From assembly GCA_944392835.1 (NCBI GenBank), contig CALXYB010000004.1:1-64000 (forward strand): a stretch of DNA of 64,000 nt, read 5' to 3'. Position 1 is the first letter of the stretch. Every line of letters starts with the position of its first letter. The translations under genes were made by a program, and so were the position numbers. The notes below the pieces were generated by a model. That model ran no database searches. It was not told the DNA's origin and worked only from the letters and a program-made list of their open reading frames with translations. This DNA comes from an uncultured Alphaproteobacteria bacterium. Lineage in GTDB: Bacteria; Pseudomonadota; Alphaproteobacteria; RF32; CAG-239. Shown one piece after another: positions 15,400-23,683 of the stretch.

Positions 15400-17514
15400 T
15401 TATTCAGGATCGGTATCCATTTCCTCCCAACCGTCATCACCAACAGGGATTTCTAAACATATCCGTTCAAGTAAGCGAGGCAGAAATACTTGTCCCATTC
15501 CATGTCGAACAAAACTGCGACGATTTTCGAACTCCTCAGGAATTTTGTAATTTTGAGGAAGACCATTAACTAAGATGACTTCAAGCAATGTTAACGGGCG
15601 TGCGTCAGAATAGGTGCCATCTTTACGAGGTCTACCAGGATGAATGGTGCGAAGGCCATTAACGCTCCCATTGCTGCTATCAATCGTGTTTGACGGACGG
15701 TCCCAAAATTTACGAGAACCATTACCTGCATAACAACCAAACCCAGATAGTTGATATTTAGGGTCATTATCTTTTGAACGGCAACCAGTCGGCGTATGTT
15801 CTAAAGCTTCTTTAATTTTATCTGCTTTGATTGGATCTGAATGTAATGGTTCAAATTCATGATACTTAATACCGCTATCTCCGTCATCTGATGAAGGAAG
15901 ATGATATATAGCTTCCAAAAGAGGTTTAGCAAATTTTTCAGCACAAGGCCATTTCCACACGCCTTCTTTTGATGCCAGCATAATGCTACGTACGCGTGAC
16001 TGACTCGTTCCGTAGAAGCAGCCGTCTTCAATCGCAAAATTCAGCGTGTAGCCTAACGGTTCTAGTTCATCTCTCAAATATTGGCCAATCGTTCGGCCTT
16101 TGAGTTTAGCTTGCATCATTTTGGCTAATGGATGACCTGTTAAATCCATATCCATTGGAAATGAGAATCCAAAGAACTGCTTGGCATTCTCTGTTACAAT
16201 GTATTTCGGTCTGGTGGCCTTAACAAACTGAACGAACCAAAAAACTAATGTTAATTCCTCCTGATCCATCCATTTTTTTGCCTTTAGTGACGTAAATGTA
16301 ACACACGGAATCCCCGCAACGACCATACAACACGAGTTATTACGAAAAGCTTTAACAACCTTTTTGAAAGTTTTTTTGAAGTCTCCCTGAATCATCTCCA
16401 CAGGATATTTTGAACGCATTTTGTTCATGGCTACATAGTATTTTGCCACATCAGGATCATATTCAGAGGCAACTTTACAGACAAACCCATGCTGTTCAAG
16501 GTAGTATTCGCAAGTCCCAAAGCACGAAAATAATGAACAATAAGAAATTGAGTTTTTCAGCTTACGCTTTTTCAAGGATTCAAACGGAATTGCCGAGCGT
16601 ATAGTCTCAAAATTAAACTTGGCTTTGGTTTGAGCTTGGGCTTCTTCAACATCGGCCTCGGCTTTTTCTTCATCAGTCGGCTCAGGAGGCAAATTTAAGA
16701 AAGACAAAGCATGATTTCGGGAAAGAGTATCGTTATTAGCAAGTGCATACTTCAATTCCCTTTCCACCAAATAATCTGTCAAACGAGTTAATTGTCTGGC
16801 TTGAGTATTCCCGATTCCGTAATCATCTCTCAAAATTTCTTTTTTGGAGCGCAATTCAGTCATTACCCCATCAAAATTGGCTTTGTTAATTTTGGGCTGA
16901 TTGTCACTTGCCACTTTTAAATCTGTCCTTTTGCCTTTGCGAGTGATAATTGCACGAATTTCATTCCCAAGTTGAACTTCACCTTTAAGCCAAAGATAAC
17001 CATATTCTTGAGCTTTTTTTAAGAAATAAGCCCTTGCCTCTGGCGGTAAAATTTTTCTCTTTGCCAATTTTCCGGCGGTACTTGCTGCTCCCTGATTAAC
17101 CGTGATAAAACCATTTAATGAAGCCAAATCAGTAGGAATGGCGACATTTTGGGCAGTCCCTTCACACAAAGCCACAAGTTCATTCTTTTCGATATGCGTA
17201 CGTTTGGATACTTCGTCGATATCAATATAGACTTGAGGCAGGTTATCTTCATCATCAGTAGTATTCTCAAAGACAGCAGGACACCCAAAATTTGCAGGTC
17301 CCGGATAATCACCGCCGTTATCATCACCGTTATTATCGTTTTGAGCTTGTTGTTTTCTGAATACATCTGCCCGGTCAAGCATTGTTTCAAGTACACTGCT
17401 TTGACCCCGTGTCTCTGTTACTTCACTATATCCAGCCTGAAAATCTGCACCGGATGCGTTTTGTAAAATTTCACCGTTTTGGTTGGCTACGGTTTTTAAT
17501 TTTTCTTTTGCCAT
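15400..17514 (-). CDS. adaptor-C5 methyltransferase fusion, cassette 2
   Basis: A 704-aa protein. Residues 1-90 are low-complexity with an Asn/Gly/Asp run. Residues about 90-215 are unassigned. Residues about 220-275 (ILRDDYGIGNTQARQL...RNHALSFL) match the helical adaptor of the MT-A70 protein at 1643. Residues about 325-700 are a C5 DNA methyltransferase: SLFSCFGTCEYYL (motif I), GIPCVTF with Cys404 (motif IV, PPCQ changed to IPCV), ENA instead of ENV, QSRVRS (motif VIII) and HPGRPRKDGTYSDARPLTLLE. The nucleophile is kept, so activity is possible. It follows the core-binding protein gene by 146 bp, in the same arrangement as cassette 1. Confidence 0.88.
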   Translation of the reverse strand: MAKEKLKTVANQNGEILQNASGADFQAGYSEVTETRGQSSVLETMLDRADVFRKQQAQNDNNGDDNGGDYPGPANFGCPAVFENTTDDEDNLPQVYIDIDEVSKRTHIEKNELVALCEGTAQNVAIPTDLASLNGFITVNQGAASTAGKLAKRKILPPEARAYFLKKAQEYGYLWLKGEVQLGNEIRAIITRKGKRTDLKVASDNQPKINKANFDGVMTELRSKKEILRDDYGIGNTQARQLTRLTDYLVERELKYALANNDTLSRNHALSFLNLPPEPTDEEKAEADVEEAQAQTKAKFNFETIRSAIPFESLKKRKLKNSISYCSLFSCFGTCEYYLEQHGFVCKVASEYDPDVAKYYVAMNKMRSKYPVEMIQGDFKKTFKKVVKAFRNNSCCMVVAGIPCVTFTSLKAKKWMDQEELTLVFWFVQFVKATRPKYIVTENAKQFFGFSFPMDMDLTGHPLAKMMQAKLKGRTIGQYLRDELEPLGYTLNFAIEDGCFYGTSQSRVRSIMLASKEGVWKWPCAEKFAKPLLEAIYHLPSSDDGDSGIKYHEFEPLHSDPIKADKIKEALEHTPTGCRSKDNDPKYQLSGFGCYAGNGSRKFWDRPSNTIDSSNGSVNGLRTIHPGRPRKDGTYSDARPLTLLEVILVNGLPQNYKIPEEFENRRSFVRHGMGQVFLPRLLERICLEIPVGDDGWEEMDTDPE

Positions 17515-17660
17515 ATCTTTTTATCCTTTCCTTATGGCGTTATACCTTCCCAGCTATTTTAGCCTTCGCTTGATATCTCAGCTTTTTTGCTGATAAGAAA
17601 AGAATAAAAGGAAAAAGAAATTTATGTAAAAACACTCAAAATGACGGTTTTTGTTTGTAA

Positions 17661-18875
17661 CTATTTGTTTTTGCGATTTTTATAGCGACTTATTCTCTTA
17701 ATCTCAGGAAGTTCAGCTAAGTATTCCAAATCAGGTATATAATATTGAGGAGCCTGAGGGGAATATTCAATATGGCTACAACTTCTCCAGTTTTTCATCA
17801 ATTCGCTTGTTTCGCCAATATGTGAGTAAAACGCCTTTTGACGTATGTTTAATATGGCTAAGGCTGTTTGACGATTACACCAATTAATGTATCCTTTTTT
17901 TTCGTAATTAACGTCAGAATGAGGTTTTAAAATTTTATAATAATATTGTTTTAGGCACTCATTGGTGGCACTTATACTATAATATGATTGAAGTACCGTT
18001 TTATGTGGATAACTTTTTTTGTATTTTTCTAATAAATTAATACCAGATGTTTCAGAAATATTGAAAATTTCAGCCAAGTTACGTATGGTTAAAGTATATT
18101 CAGGATCATCATATCTAAGGGCTAAATCAGTTTTAACAGCAATTTCCATGGGACGATTTCCTGTAACCTCATGAACTATATCATAATTTTTAGGTTCTTT
18201 TGCAGGATTTTGAGTTCTTACTAAATTTATAAACGTATTACTTCGATAATCATATTGTGTTGATCTTGTTTGAGTATACAAAAAGTTGCAATAATGGACT
18301 AAAGCCGTTTTTTCTAACTTAGCGCTTTGGTAAGGGTATATAATATGTAATGCAGCGTCATATACGGACGAAATCTTTATATGATTTTCAACAATAATTT
18401 TTTCTATTTTACTTAAAAAGTTTTGGATTTCTTCAGAGAAAGGATGTATTGACTGTCTATCTCTTTTATAACAAAACGAATTAAACAGTTGAACATAATC
18501 ACGAAGATTTTCAAAACTAACCGAATCAATCTGAAAATCACCTTCATAACAATAAAAATATAATTTTACAGTCTGGTTATTATTTAAGTGTCTTGATGTA
18601 TTTATAGCTTCGAAAATTCGCGAAAAATAATCCAACGCATGCCATATTGTTACTCTATCTATATAATATTCTTTATTAGATAATTCATAGGATTTGATAA
18701 GCAACGGCATTAAATTTTCAGCTAAAAAGCCCAAATAGTTATTGTTAAAATGAAAATTTTCTTGAACAAAATTTTTCTTACAAAGAGTTATTATCCGACG
18801 AATATAAGTATCAATGGTACTGTCTTTACGATTTTCGGATAACCATTTTCTAAAATTTTCTTCCAAGCCAATCAT
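17661..18875 (-). CDS. recombinase-like core-binding protein, cassette 2
   Basis: A 404-aa homologue of the protein at 284-1444. The N-terminus (FRKWLSENRKDSTIDTYIRRIITLCKK) is a core-binding-like domain; the C-terminus has DVNYEKKGYINWCNRQTALAI and YSPQAPQYYIPDLEYLAEL. The catalytic residues of tyrosine recombinases are not seen. It precedes the fusion methylase on the same strand. A 28-bp palindrome lies 70 bp upstream of its ATG, as does the related palindrome before its homologue, pointing to autoregulation or a shared binding site. Confidence 0.7.
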   Translation of the reverse strand: MIGLEENFRKWLSENRKDSTIDTYIRRIITLCKKNFVQENFHFNNNYLGFLAENLMPLLIKSYELSNKEYYIDRVTIWHALDYFSRIFEAINTSRHLNNNQTVKLYFYCYEGDFQIDSVSFENLRDYVQLFNSFCYKRDRQSIHPFSEEIQNFLSKIEKIIVENHIKISSVYDAALHIIYPYQSAKLEKTALVHYCNFLYTQTRSTQYDYRSNTFINLVRTQNPAKEPKNYDIVHEVTGNRPMEIAVKTDLALRYDDPEYTLTIRNLAEIFNISETSGINLLEKYKKSYPHKTVLQSYYSISATNECLKQYYYKILKPHSDVNYEKKGYINWCNRQTALAILNIRQKAFYSHIGETSELMKNWRSCSHIEYSPQAPQYYIPDLEYLAELPEIKRISRYKNRKNK

Positions 18876-18945
18876 AAAAAAACTCCTAATTTTATCTTAT
18901 ATTATCGAGATTTAAGAAAACGTAAAGCCCAAAATATATAAGAAT

Positions 18946-18973
18946 AACCTTTGACTTAGCTATATCATAGGTT
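18946..18973. repeat. 28-bp AACC...GGTT palindrome
   Basis: AACCTTTGACTTAGC followed by TATATCATAGGTT, 70 bp upstream of the start codon at 18875. It is the upstream bracket of cassette 2. Confidence 0.55.
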
Positions 18974-19090
18974 GTAAAAACATAGCCTACTAAAAAAGGC
19001 TGGAGTCATTTTCTATCTCACGCGTTATAAGGGCTAGTTAAAAAATGGCTTTTTTTTGAAGAGATGTTGTTTAAGCAGAAAAAAATTTAA

Positions 19091-19352
19091 GAGCAAAAAT
19101 AAATCATCGTCAACGTCAAAAACTTTCATCATCACAAATTTCAAATCCGATTCATAATTAAAAGTCAATCCCAAGACCTAACGAGATTCAAACTCATTTA
19201 ACTTATTGAAAAACAAAGGATTATCCTCAAACGAGTTCGGAAAATTCTCCCAAAACGCAATTTTCAAAAAACAAACATTCGAACTCGGTTAAGTGCTTGA
19301 TTTATAAAAGAAAAACGGCAGTTTTTATACCTGCCGTTTGAATTGGTGATCC
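19091..19352. repeat. right copy of ~260-bp direct repeat, ending in tRNA-Glu
   Basis: Same-orientation partner of 4114-4373. It contains ACGAGATTCAAACTCA at 19183, which looks like a decayed copy of the tRNA-Glu T-arm sequence ACGAGATTCGAACTCG at 19358. The repeat ends inside the last bases of the intact tRNA gene, as expected of an attachment site. Confidence 0.7.
19309..19343 (-). terminator. terminator downstream of tRNA-Glu
   Basis: On the minus strand AAACGGCAG...CTGCCGTTTTT forms a stem followed by T residues, just after the tRNA 3' end. A matching hairpin is retained in the left repeat copy at about 4330-4363. Confidence 0.75.
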
Positions 19353-19421
19353 CAACGAGATTCGAACTCGTATCGCCACCGTGAAAGGGTGGTGTCCTAA
19401 CCATTAGACGATGGGACCGTT
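19347..19421 (-). tRNA. tRNA-Glu (UUC)
   Basis: A 75-nt tRNA on the minus strand with an encoded CCA end. The acceptor stem pairs GGTCCCA with TGGGATC (one G-U). The anticodon loop is CTTTCAC with anticodon TTC within CACCCTTTCACGGTGG, and the T-arm is CGAGTTCGAATCTCG. It is intact and serves as the right boundary of the island. Confidence 0.97.
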
Positions 19422-19516
19422 AGGACATTTTTGCGTGCTTTTGCAAAAACTATCGTTTGTATATATGCAAATATCGTTTAGGTCAAGAGATATTTTTAAA
19501 AATTTTAAACTTTTTT

Positions 19517-20866
19517 TTATTCTGCTGAATTTTCTTCAAATGAAGCTCTTAATTGCGGGTTTAAAACCTTAACTATCTCGCTCATATGCACCAATTTGAT
19601 ATTCTTCTCTTTTAAGCTTGGCAACCACTCTTTTAATGCCTTAAAAGTAGCGCTTTTCGGGTGTCCTATCGCCACAGCATAGCCATTTTTGCGAGCTATT
19701 CTTTCCGCTGCCCTTAACTGCCTGTTGATATAATCAACCTTATTTTCATTGTCCAAAAAGACATGGCGGTGTGCATAAGCAACCCTTTTGTCCTTAGCTA
19801 CACTTCTTCCGACAGATTTTGCTGATGTCTTAGAATCTACAAAAAACATATTATGCTCTTTCAAGACATCCATAACATAATTCATTCTTTGCTTGTCTTC
19901 CGTAAACTCTGAGCCCATGTGATTATTGATACCACGGACATTCTTAAACTTACTCAGCATTTTACCCAATTCGCTCTTAATGTCCGCTTCACTCATTTGA
20001 GTGGTTAGGGTATCCGGCGCTAAATTGGCTTTGCTTTTGGGTTCCATCGGAACGTGTATCATTATCTCATGACCGGCTTGGCTCGCTCTTTTTACCTGTT
20101 TTGCCAAACCTGTTCCATAGGTCAAAAAAGATGATGTCAGCGGCGCATTCAAACTGCTGATATCTGCCGTGCGGCGATGATTGATACCCATATCGTCAAT
20201 GATAACGGCAATCACGGGCTTATCCCCGAAATAGTAAGGCTTGCGGCTCAAATCAACATGCATATTCTTTATGCTTTTACGATGATGTTTGACCGCAGGG
20301 ACTGAAAACTCATCTTTTACTTCGTTTTCTGGCAAATCCTCCTCATAAAGCTCATATGACTTATGCTCGGGAACATCATCTCTTTCCAAATGTTGTAATT
20401 CATTCCAGACATCTTTTGGGGCTTGTACTCCGGTAGATACACCATCATCCACCATTCCGGCTATTTGATAAGAAATGTCCGTTGCTTCCTCATCCATAAA
20501 CAAAACTTGCGACAGATACTCGGCATCTACCTCTTCTGCCGTCGCAATATTTACGTTTTCTGGAGAATCGTTATACAGAAAATCATCATCTCTTTGCGGA
20601 GATAAACTTTGTTGCAGACTTGGGCGATAACACAAAGCTTGCTCCACCATTTTATCTATCGGCTTAGCCTCTTCCAAGACCAAAACTGCTTCAGGTGCAT
20701 GACCTCTTAAATTTTTATTTCTGTATCTGCTATAAAAGGAAATTTCTGCAGCAAAGACCGCTACCAACAAAGCAGCAAAGACAAAAAAAACTCTCGCCGT
20801 CGGCCATTTTAACCGACGGGGAGAATTTTTCTTTTTACGCTTTATTTTTTTTGCGGCTTTGGTCAA
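19517..20866 (-). CDS. divergent polysaccharide deacetylase (YibQ/DUF610 type)
   Basis: A 449-aa membrane-anchored protein. Residues about 22-42 form one transmembrane segment (ARVFFVFAALLVAVFAAEISF) after a Lys/Arg-rich start. Residues about 210-440 match the divergent polysaccharide deacetylase family: PVIAVIIDDMGIN, HEIMIHVPMEPKS, INNHMGSEFTEDK, FFVDSKTSAKS and AIGHPKSATFKALKEWLP. The region between is acidic and probably flexible. The family belongs to the carbohydrate esterase fold; its substrate is uncertain. The start codon is TTG, and the gene begins 3 bp after the lysS stop, so the two are likely co-transcribed. Confidence 0.88.
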   Translation of the reverse strand: MTKAAKKIKRKKKNSPRRLKWPTARVFFVFAALLVAVFAAEISFYSRYRNKNLRGHAPEAVLVLEEAKPIDKMVEQALCYRPSLQQSLSPQRDDDFLYNDSPENVNIATAEEVDAEYLSQVLFMDEEATDISYQIAGMVDDGVSTGVQAPKDVWNELQHLERDDVPEHKSYELYEEDLPENEVKDEFSVPAVKHHRKSIKNMHVDLSRKPYYFGDKPVIAVIIDDMGINHRRTADISSLNAPLTSSFLTYGTGLAKQVKRASQAGHEIMIHVPMEPKSKANLAPDTLTTQMSEADIKSELGKMLSKFKNVRGINNHMGSEFTEDKQRMNYVMDVLKEHNMFFVDSKTSAKSVGRSVAKDKRVAYAHRHVFLDNENKVDYINRQLRAAERIARKNGYAVAIGHPKSATFKALKEWLPSLKEKNIKLVHMSEIVKVLNPQLRASFEENSAE

Positions 20867-20869
20867 GTT

Positions 20870-22342
20870 TTAGTCTTTCTTACGCAAGGTCGGGAAAGCG
20901 ATTACATCACGGATGGTATCAGCTCCTGTCAACAAAATTGCCAGACGGTCAATACCCATACCCATTCCGCCGGTCGGCGGCAAACCATTTTCCAAGGCGA
21001 TGACATAATCTTCGTCCAGCATCTGAGCCTCATCGTCTCCGGCCTCACGTGCGGCGCACTGAGCATCAAAACGTTCCTTTTGCTCCAGAGGGTTGGATAA
21101 CTCAGAATAAGCACAGCCTATTTCCATTCCGGCAATATAGGCATCAAAATGCTCTACCAAGCGCGGATTGGAGCGATGTGTCTTAGCCAAAGGCGAAACA
21201 TCTCGCGGCATATCCATCACCAGAATCGGCTGGATTAAATTATGTTCAACTTTTTCATCAAAAACTTCCTGCACAACTTTACCCCAGCAAGTGCAAGATG
21301 AAGCATCTACGCCTGCTGATTTTGCCATTTCTTTAGCTTCTTCTAAGGTTTCAGCCTGCATTAGGTCAATGCCGGCATATTCTTTAACCAAATCTACAAT
21401 GGATTTGCGGGCAAAACCTTTGGACAAGTCAATCTCATGCTCACCAAACTTGATAACTTTTGTGCCAAGAACTTTCTCCGCGACATAAGGAATCAGGTCT
21501 GCAAACAAATCGGCCATATCATTATAATCCGCATAAGCCTGATAAGCCTCCAAGCCCGTGAACTCTGGGTTGTGGCTTTTATCAATGCCTTCGTTGCGGA
21601 AGTTGCGGCCGATTTCAAATACGCGGTCAAAGCCACCGACAACCAAGCGCTTCAAATACAACTCAGGAGCAATACGCAAGTATAAATCCATATCCAATGT
21701 ATTGTGGTGCGTGATGAACGGTTTTGCATTTGCACCGCCCATAATCGGGTGAAGCATCGGGGTTTCAACCTCAAGGAAATTATTTTCTTCAAACCAGCGG
21801 CGGATGGCCGAAGTTATCTGACAACGCTTTTTATAAATTTCTTTACTGTCGTCATTCATAATGAAGTCAACATAGCGCTGACGATAGCGAGCATCAATAT
21901 CCGTTAAGCCATGGAACTTCTCCGGCAAGGTTTGCAGAGATTTTGAAATGATATCAAACTTTTCTGCGGCAATAGAGAGTTCTCCGCGCGGTGTACGACG
22001 AATATACCCCGAGATACCGACCATATCTCCAACATCCAAACATTTGAGGCGCTCAAGATCTTCTTCGCTCAAGTGGTTTTTATGACAGAAGGCCTGAATT
22101 TTGCCACTCATATCCTTAACATCAATAAACATTCCGTTATTGCGTACAGCCATAGCGCGGCCGGCAATGGTAACTCTGTCTTCCGTATCAACTCCGGCTT
22201 CCAAGTCCTTATATTTTTCCTGCAAGTCTGCGGCAAAAGCATTGGGACGAAAACGGTAAGGATATGGGTTATACCCTTTTTCCTGCAAGGTCTTTAATTT
22301 AGCCAAGCGGGACTCACGATGAATATTGGTTTCAATTGTCAT
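20870..22342 (-). CDS. lysS: lysyl-tRNA synthetase, class II
   Basis: A 490-aa enzyme that charges tRNA-Lys. The N-terminal OB-fold ([28 protein letters not shown]) is followed by the class II catalytic core with [21 protein letters not shown] (motif 1), [15 protein letters not shown] (motif 2) and [18 protein letters not shown] (motif 3). Length is normal. It is followed immediately by the deacetylase gene, forming a two-gene operon. Confidence 0.97.
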   Translation of the reverse strand: MTIETNIHRESRLAKLKTLQEKGYNPYPYRFRPNAFAADLQEKYKDLEAGVDTEDRVTIAGRAMAVRNNGMFIDVKDMSGKIQAFCHKNHLSEEDLERLKCLDVGDMVGISGYIRRTPRGELSIAAEKFDIISKSLQTLPEKFHGLTDIDARYRQRYVDFIMNDDSKEIYKKRCQITSAIRRWFEENNFLEVETPMLHPIMGGANAKPFITHHNTLDMDLYLRIAPELYLKRLVVGGFDRVFEIGRNFRNEGIDKSHNPEFTGLEAYQAYADYNDMADLFADLIPYVAEKVLGTKVIKFGEHEIDLSKGFARKSIVDLVKEYAGIDLMQAETLEEAKEMAKSAGVDASSCTCWGKVVQEVFDEKVEHNLIQPILVMDMPRDVSPLAKTHRSNPRLVEHFDAYIAGMEIGCAYSELSNPLEQKERFDAQCAAREAGDDEAQMLDEDYVIALENGLPPTGGMGMGIDRLAILLTGADTIRDVIAFPTLRKKD

Positions 22343-22484
22343 TTTTGTTCCTATTTTTTGATTTTTATTTACGTTTTGTGCAAACTATAAACTTTAGCGA
22401 ATATTTTTTCAAGAAAATTTACAAAAGATGCTGGACGAGGGCAAAGAAAAATACTATATTGTAATAGAATAAACGGAGATAAAG

Positions 22485-23606
22485 ATGAAAAAAGATTTAG
22501 AACAAGGTGCCAAGGACGCATCTTTTGGATTGTGGCATAAATTTGTGGATAGTGTTAAAAAAATTCCGGCAAAGTATAAGACTTTGGCCGGTGTTGGCTT
22601 GTTTGCTCTTTCTTCCACTGCGGCCGAATCCTCTACCTTACCAAAGACTGACAGAGACGATGCTCACAGCGAAATGCATACAGATGTGAGCTCTGTTGTT
22701 AATGATGATAAAACCATAACTTTTGCCGATGCGACAAAATCCTTAAATGTTAAAGCCGGAGATAAGTATAAAGGCGTAAATATGAAGTTTGCTGAGATGG
22801 ATGCTCCCGATTTGGGACATTTGTTTGAATCCGGCATGGATCCTTACATTATGGGCAAAAACAGTAAAGGTGTTCGCCAATATTTGGGCTTATATCAAAT
22901 GGATATCGGCGGAACAATGCAAACTTTTTTATTTGGAATGAAAGACAAGGATAAGACCGTCTGGAAAGGCGTTGCCAAAGATTATCCCAAACTTGCTGCT
23001 TTAGGGAAAACTGAAGCCACCCGCAGGAACTCTGCCTTTACTAAAATGTTCGGCGACTTATCCAAAACAAAAGACTTCCGCCACAAAATGGATGAATATA
23101 TGCGGATTGTTAAATATGAGCCGGTTTATGAGGCTTTGCGCCAAATTGACGGGTTGGATTTTGACAAGCGCGGCAAGGTCTTTTTGGGAACGGTTATGTC
23201 CGCAGCTAACCAAAGCCCCTCGCCTAAAGTTATCAGCGCTATTTATAAGCAAGCTCTCGCCAGAGCAAAAGCTGAAGCTTCCAAACATAAACGTCAGGTT
23301 ACAACAGCTGATATTATCAAACAATCGTATGAAGTCAGAAAAGAAAAATGGGGGCTGAAATCTCGCTATACCGAAGAGTGCCGTCTTGCTCTTGATTGGC
23401 AAAAATTTGAAGATGTTATGGGTAAAATTCATAAAGAGCGCGAAAAGCATCTGAAAAAAACTGCTGAACTTCGTAACTCTCTTAAAGAAATGACTCCTTT
23501 TACGCCGGTTAGCACTTTGGTGGCTCATAAGCCTGAAAAAATTAAGATTGCTAAAATACCGCCTCAGATGATGAAAAAAGTTAAGGAGAAAAAAGGGCGC
23601 GGATAA
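22485..23606 (+). CDS. possible secreted muramidase-like protein
   Basis: A 373-aa protein. A hydrophobic stretch near residues 28-45 (KTLAGVGLFALSSTAAESS) may be an export signal or membrane anchor. The region LFESGMDPYIMGKNSKG...YLGLYQMD has a Glu followed about 20 residues later by G-L-Y-Q, the arrangement seen in lysozyme/GH23-like muramidases. The C-terminal 130 residues are Lys-rich and helical. CGGAG lies before the ATG. It is divergent from lysS and upstream of lexA. The enzymatic assignment is only a motif-level suggestion. Confidence 0.45.
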   Translation: MKKDLEQGAKDASFGLWHKFVDSVKKIPAKYKTLAGVGLFALSSTAAESSTLPKTDRDDAHSEMHTDVSSVVNDDKTITFADATKSLNVKAGDKYKGVNMKFAEMDAPDLGHLFESGMDPYIMGKNSKGVRQYLGLYQMDIGGTMQTFLFGMKDKDKTVWKGVAKDYPKLAALGKTEATRRNSAFTKMFGDLSKTKDFRHKMDEYMRIVKYEPVYEALRQIDGLDFDKRGKVFLGTVMSAANQSPSPKVISAIYKQALARAKAEASKHKRQVTTADIIKQSYEVRKEKWGLKSRYTEECRLALDWQKFEDVMGKIHKEREKHLKKTAELRNSLKEMTPFTPVSTLVAHKPEKIKIAKIPPQMMKKVKEKKGRG

Positions 23607-23613
23607 AAACCCC

Positions 23614-23642
23614 TTGACAGAAGAAAAGAACTAAAGTAGAAC
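23614..23642 (+). promoter_or_regulatory. lexA promoter with SOS box
   Basis: A TTGACA -35 box (23614-23619) is followed 17 bp later by TAGAAC as -10. GAAC-TAAAGTA-GAAC (23628-23642) is the alphaproteobacterial LexA operator, GAAC-N7-GAAC, and overlaps the spacer and -10. This indicates LexA autoregulation. A second inverted repeat, GTAGAACA...TGTTCTAC, immediately follows. Confidence 0.88.
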
Positions 23643-23683
23643 ATTTTGTAGAGTGTTCTACTTTTTTTCTAAGGGGTTTGACT

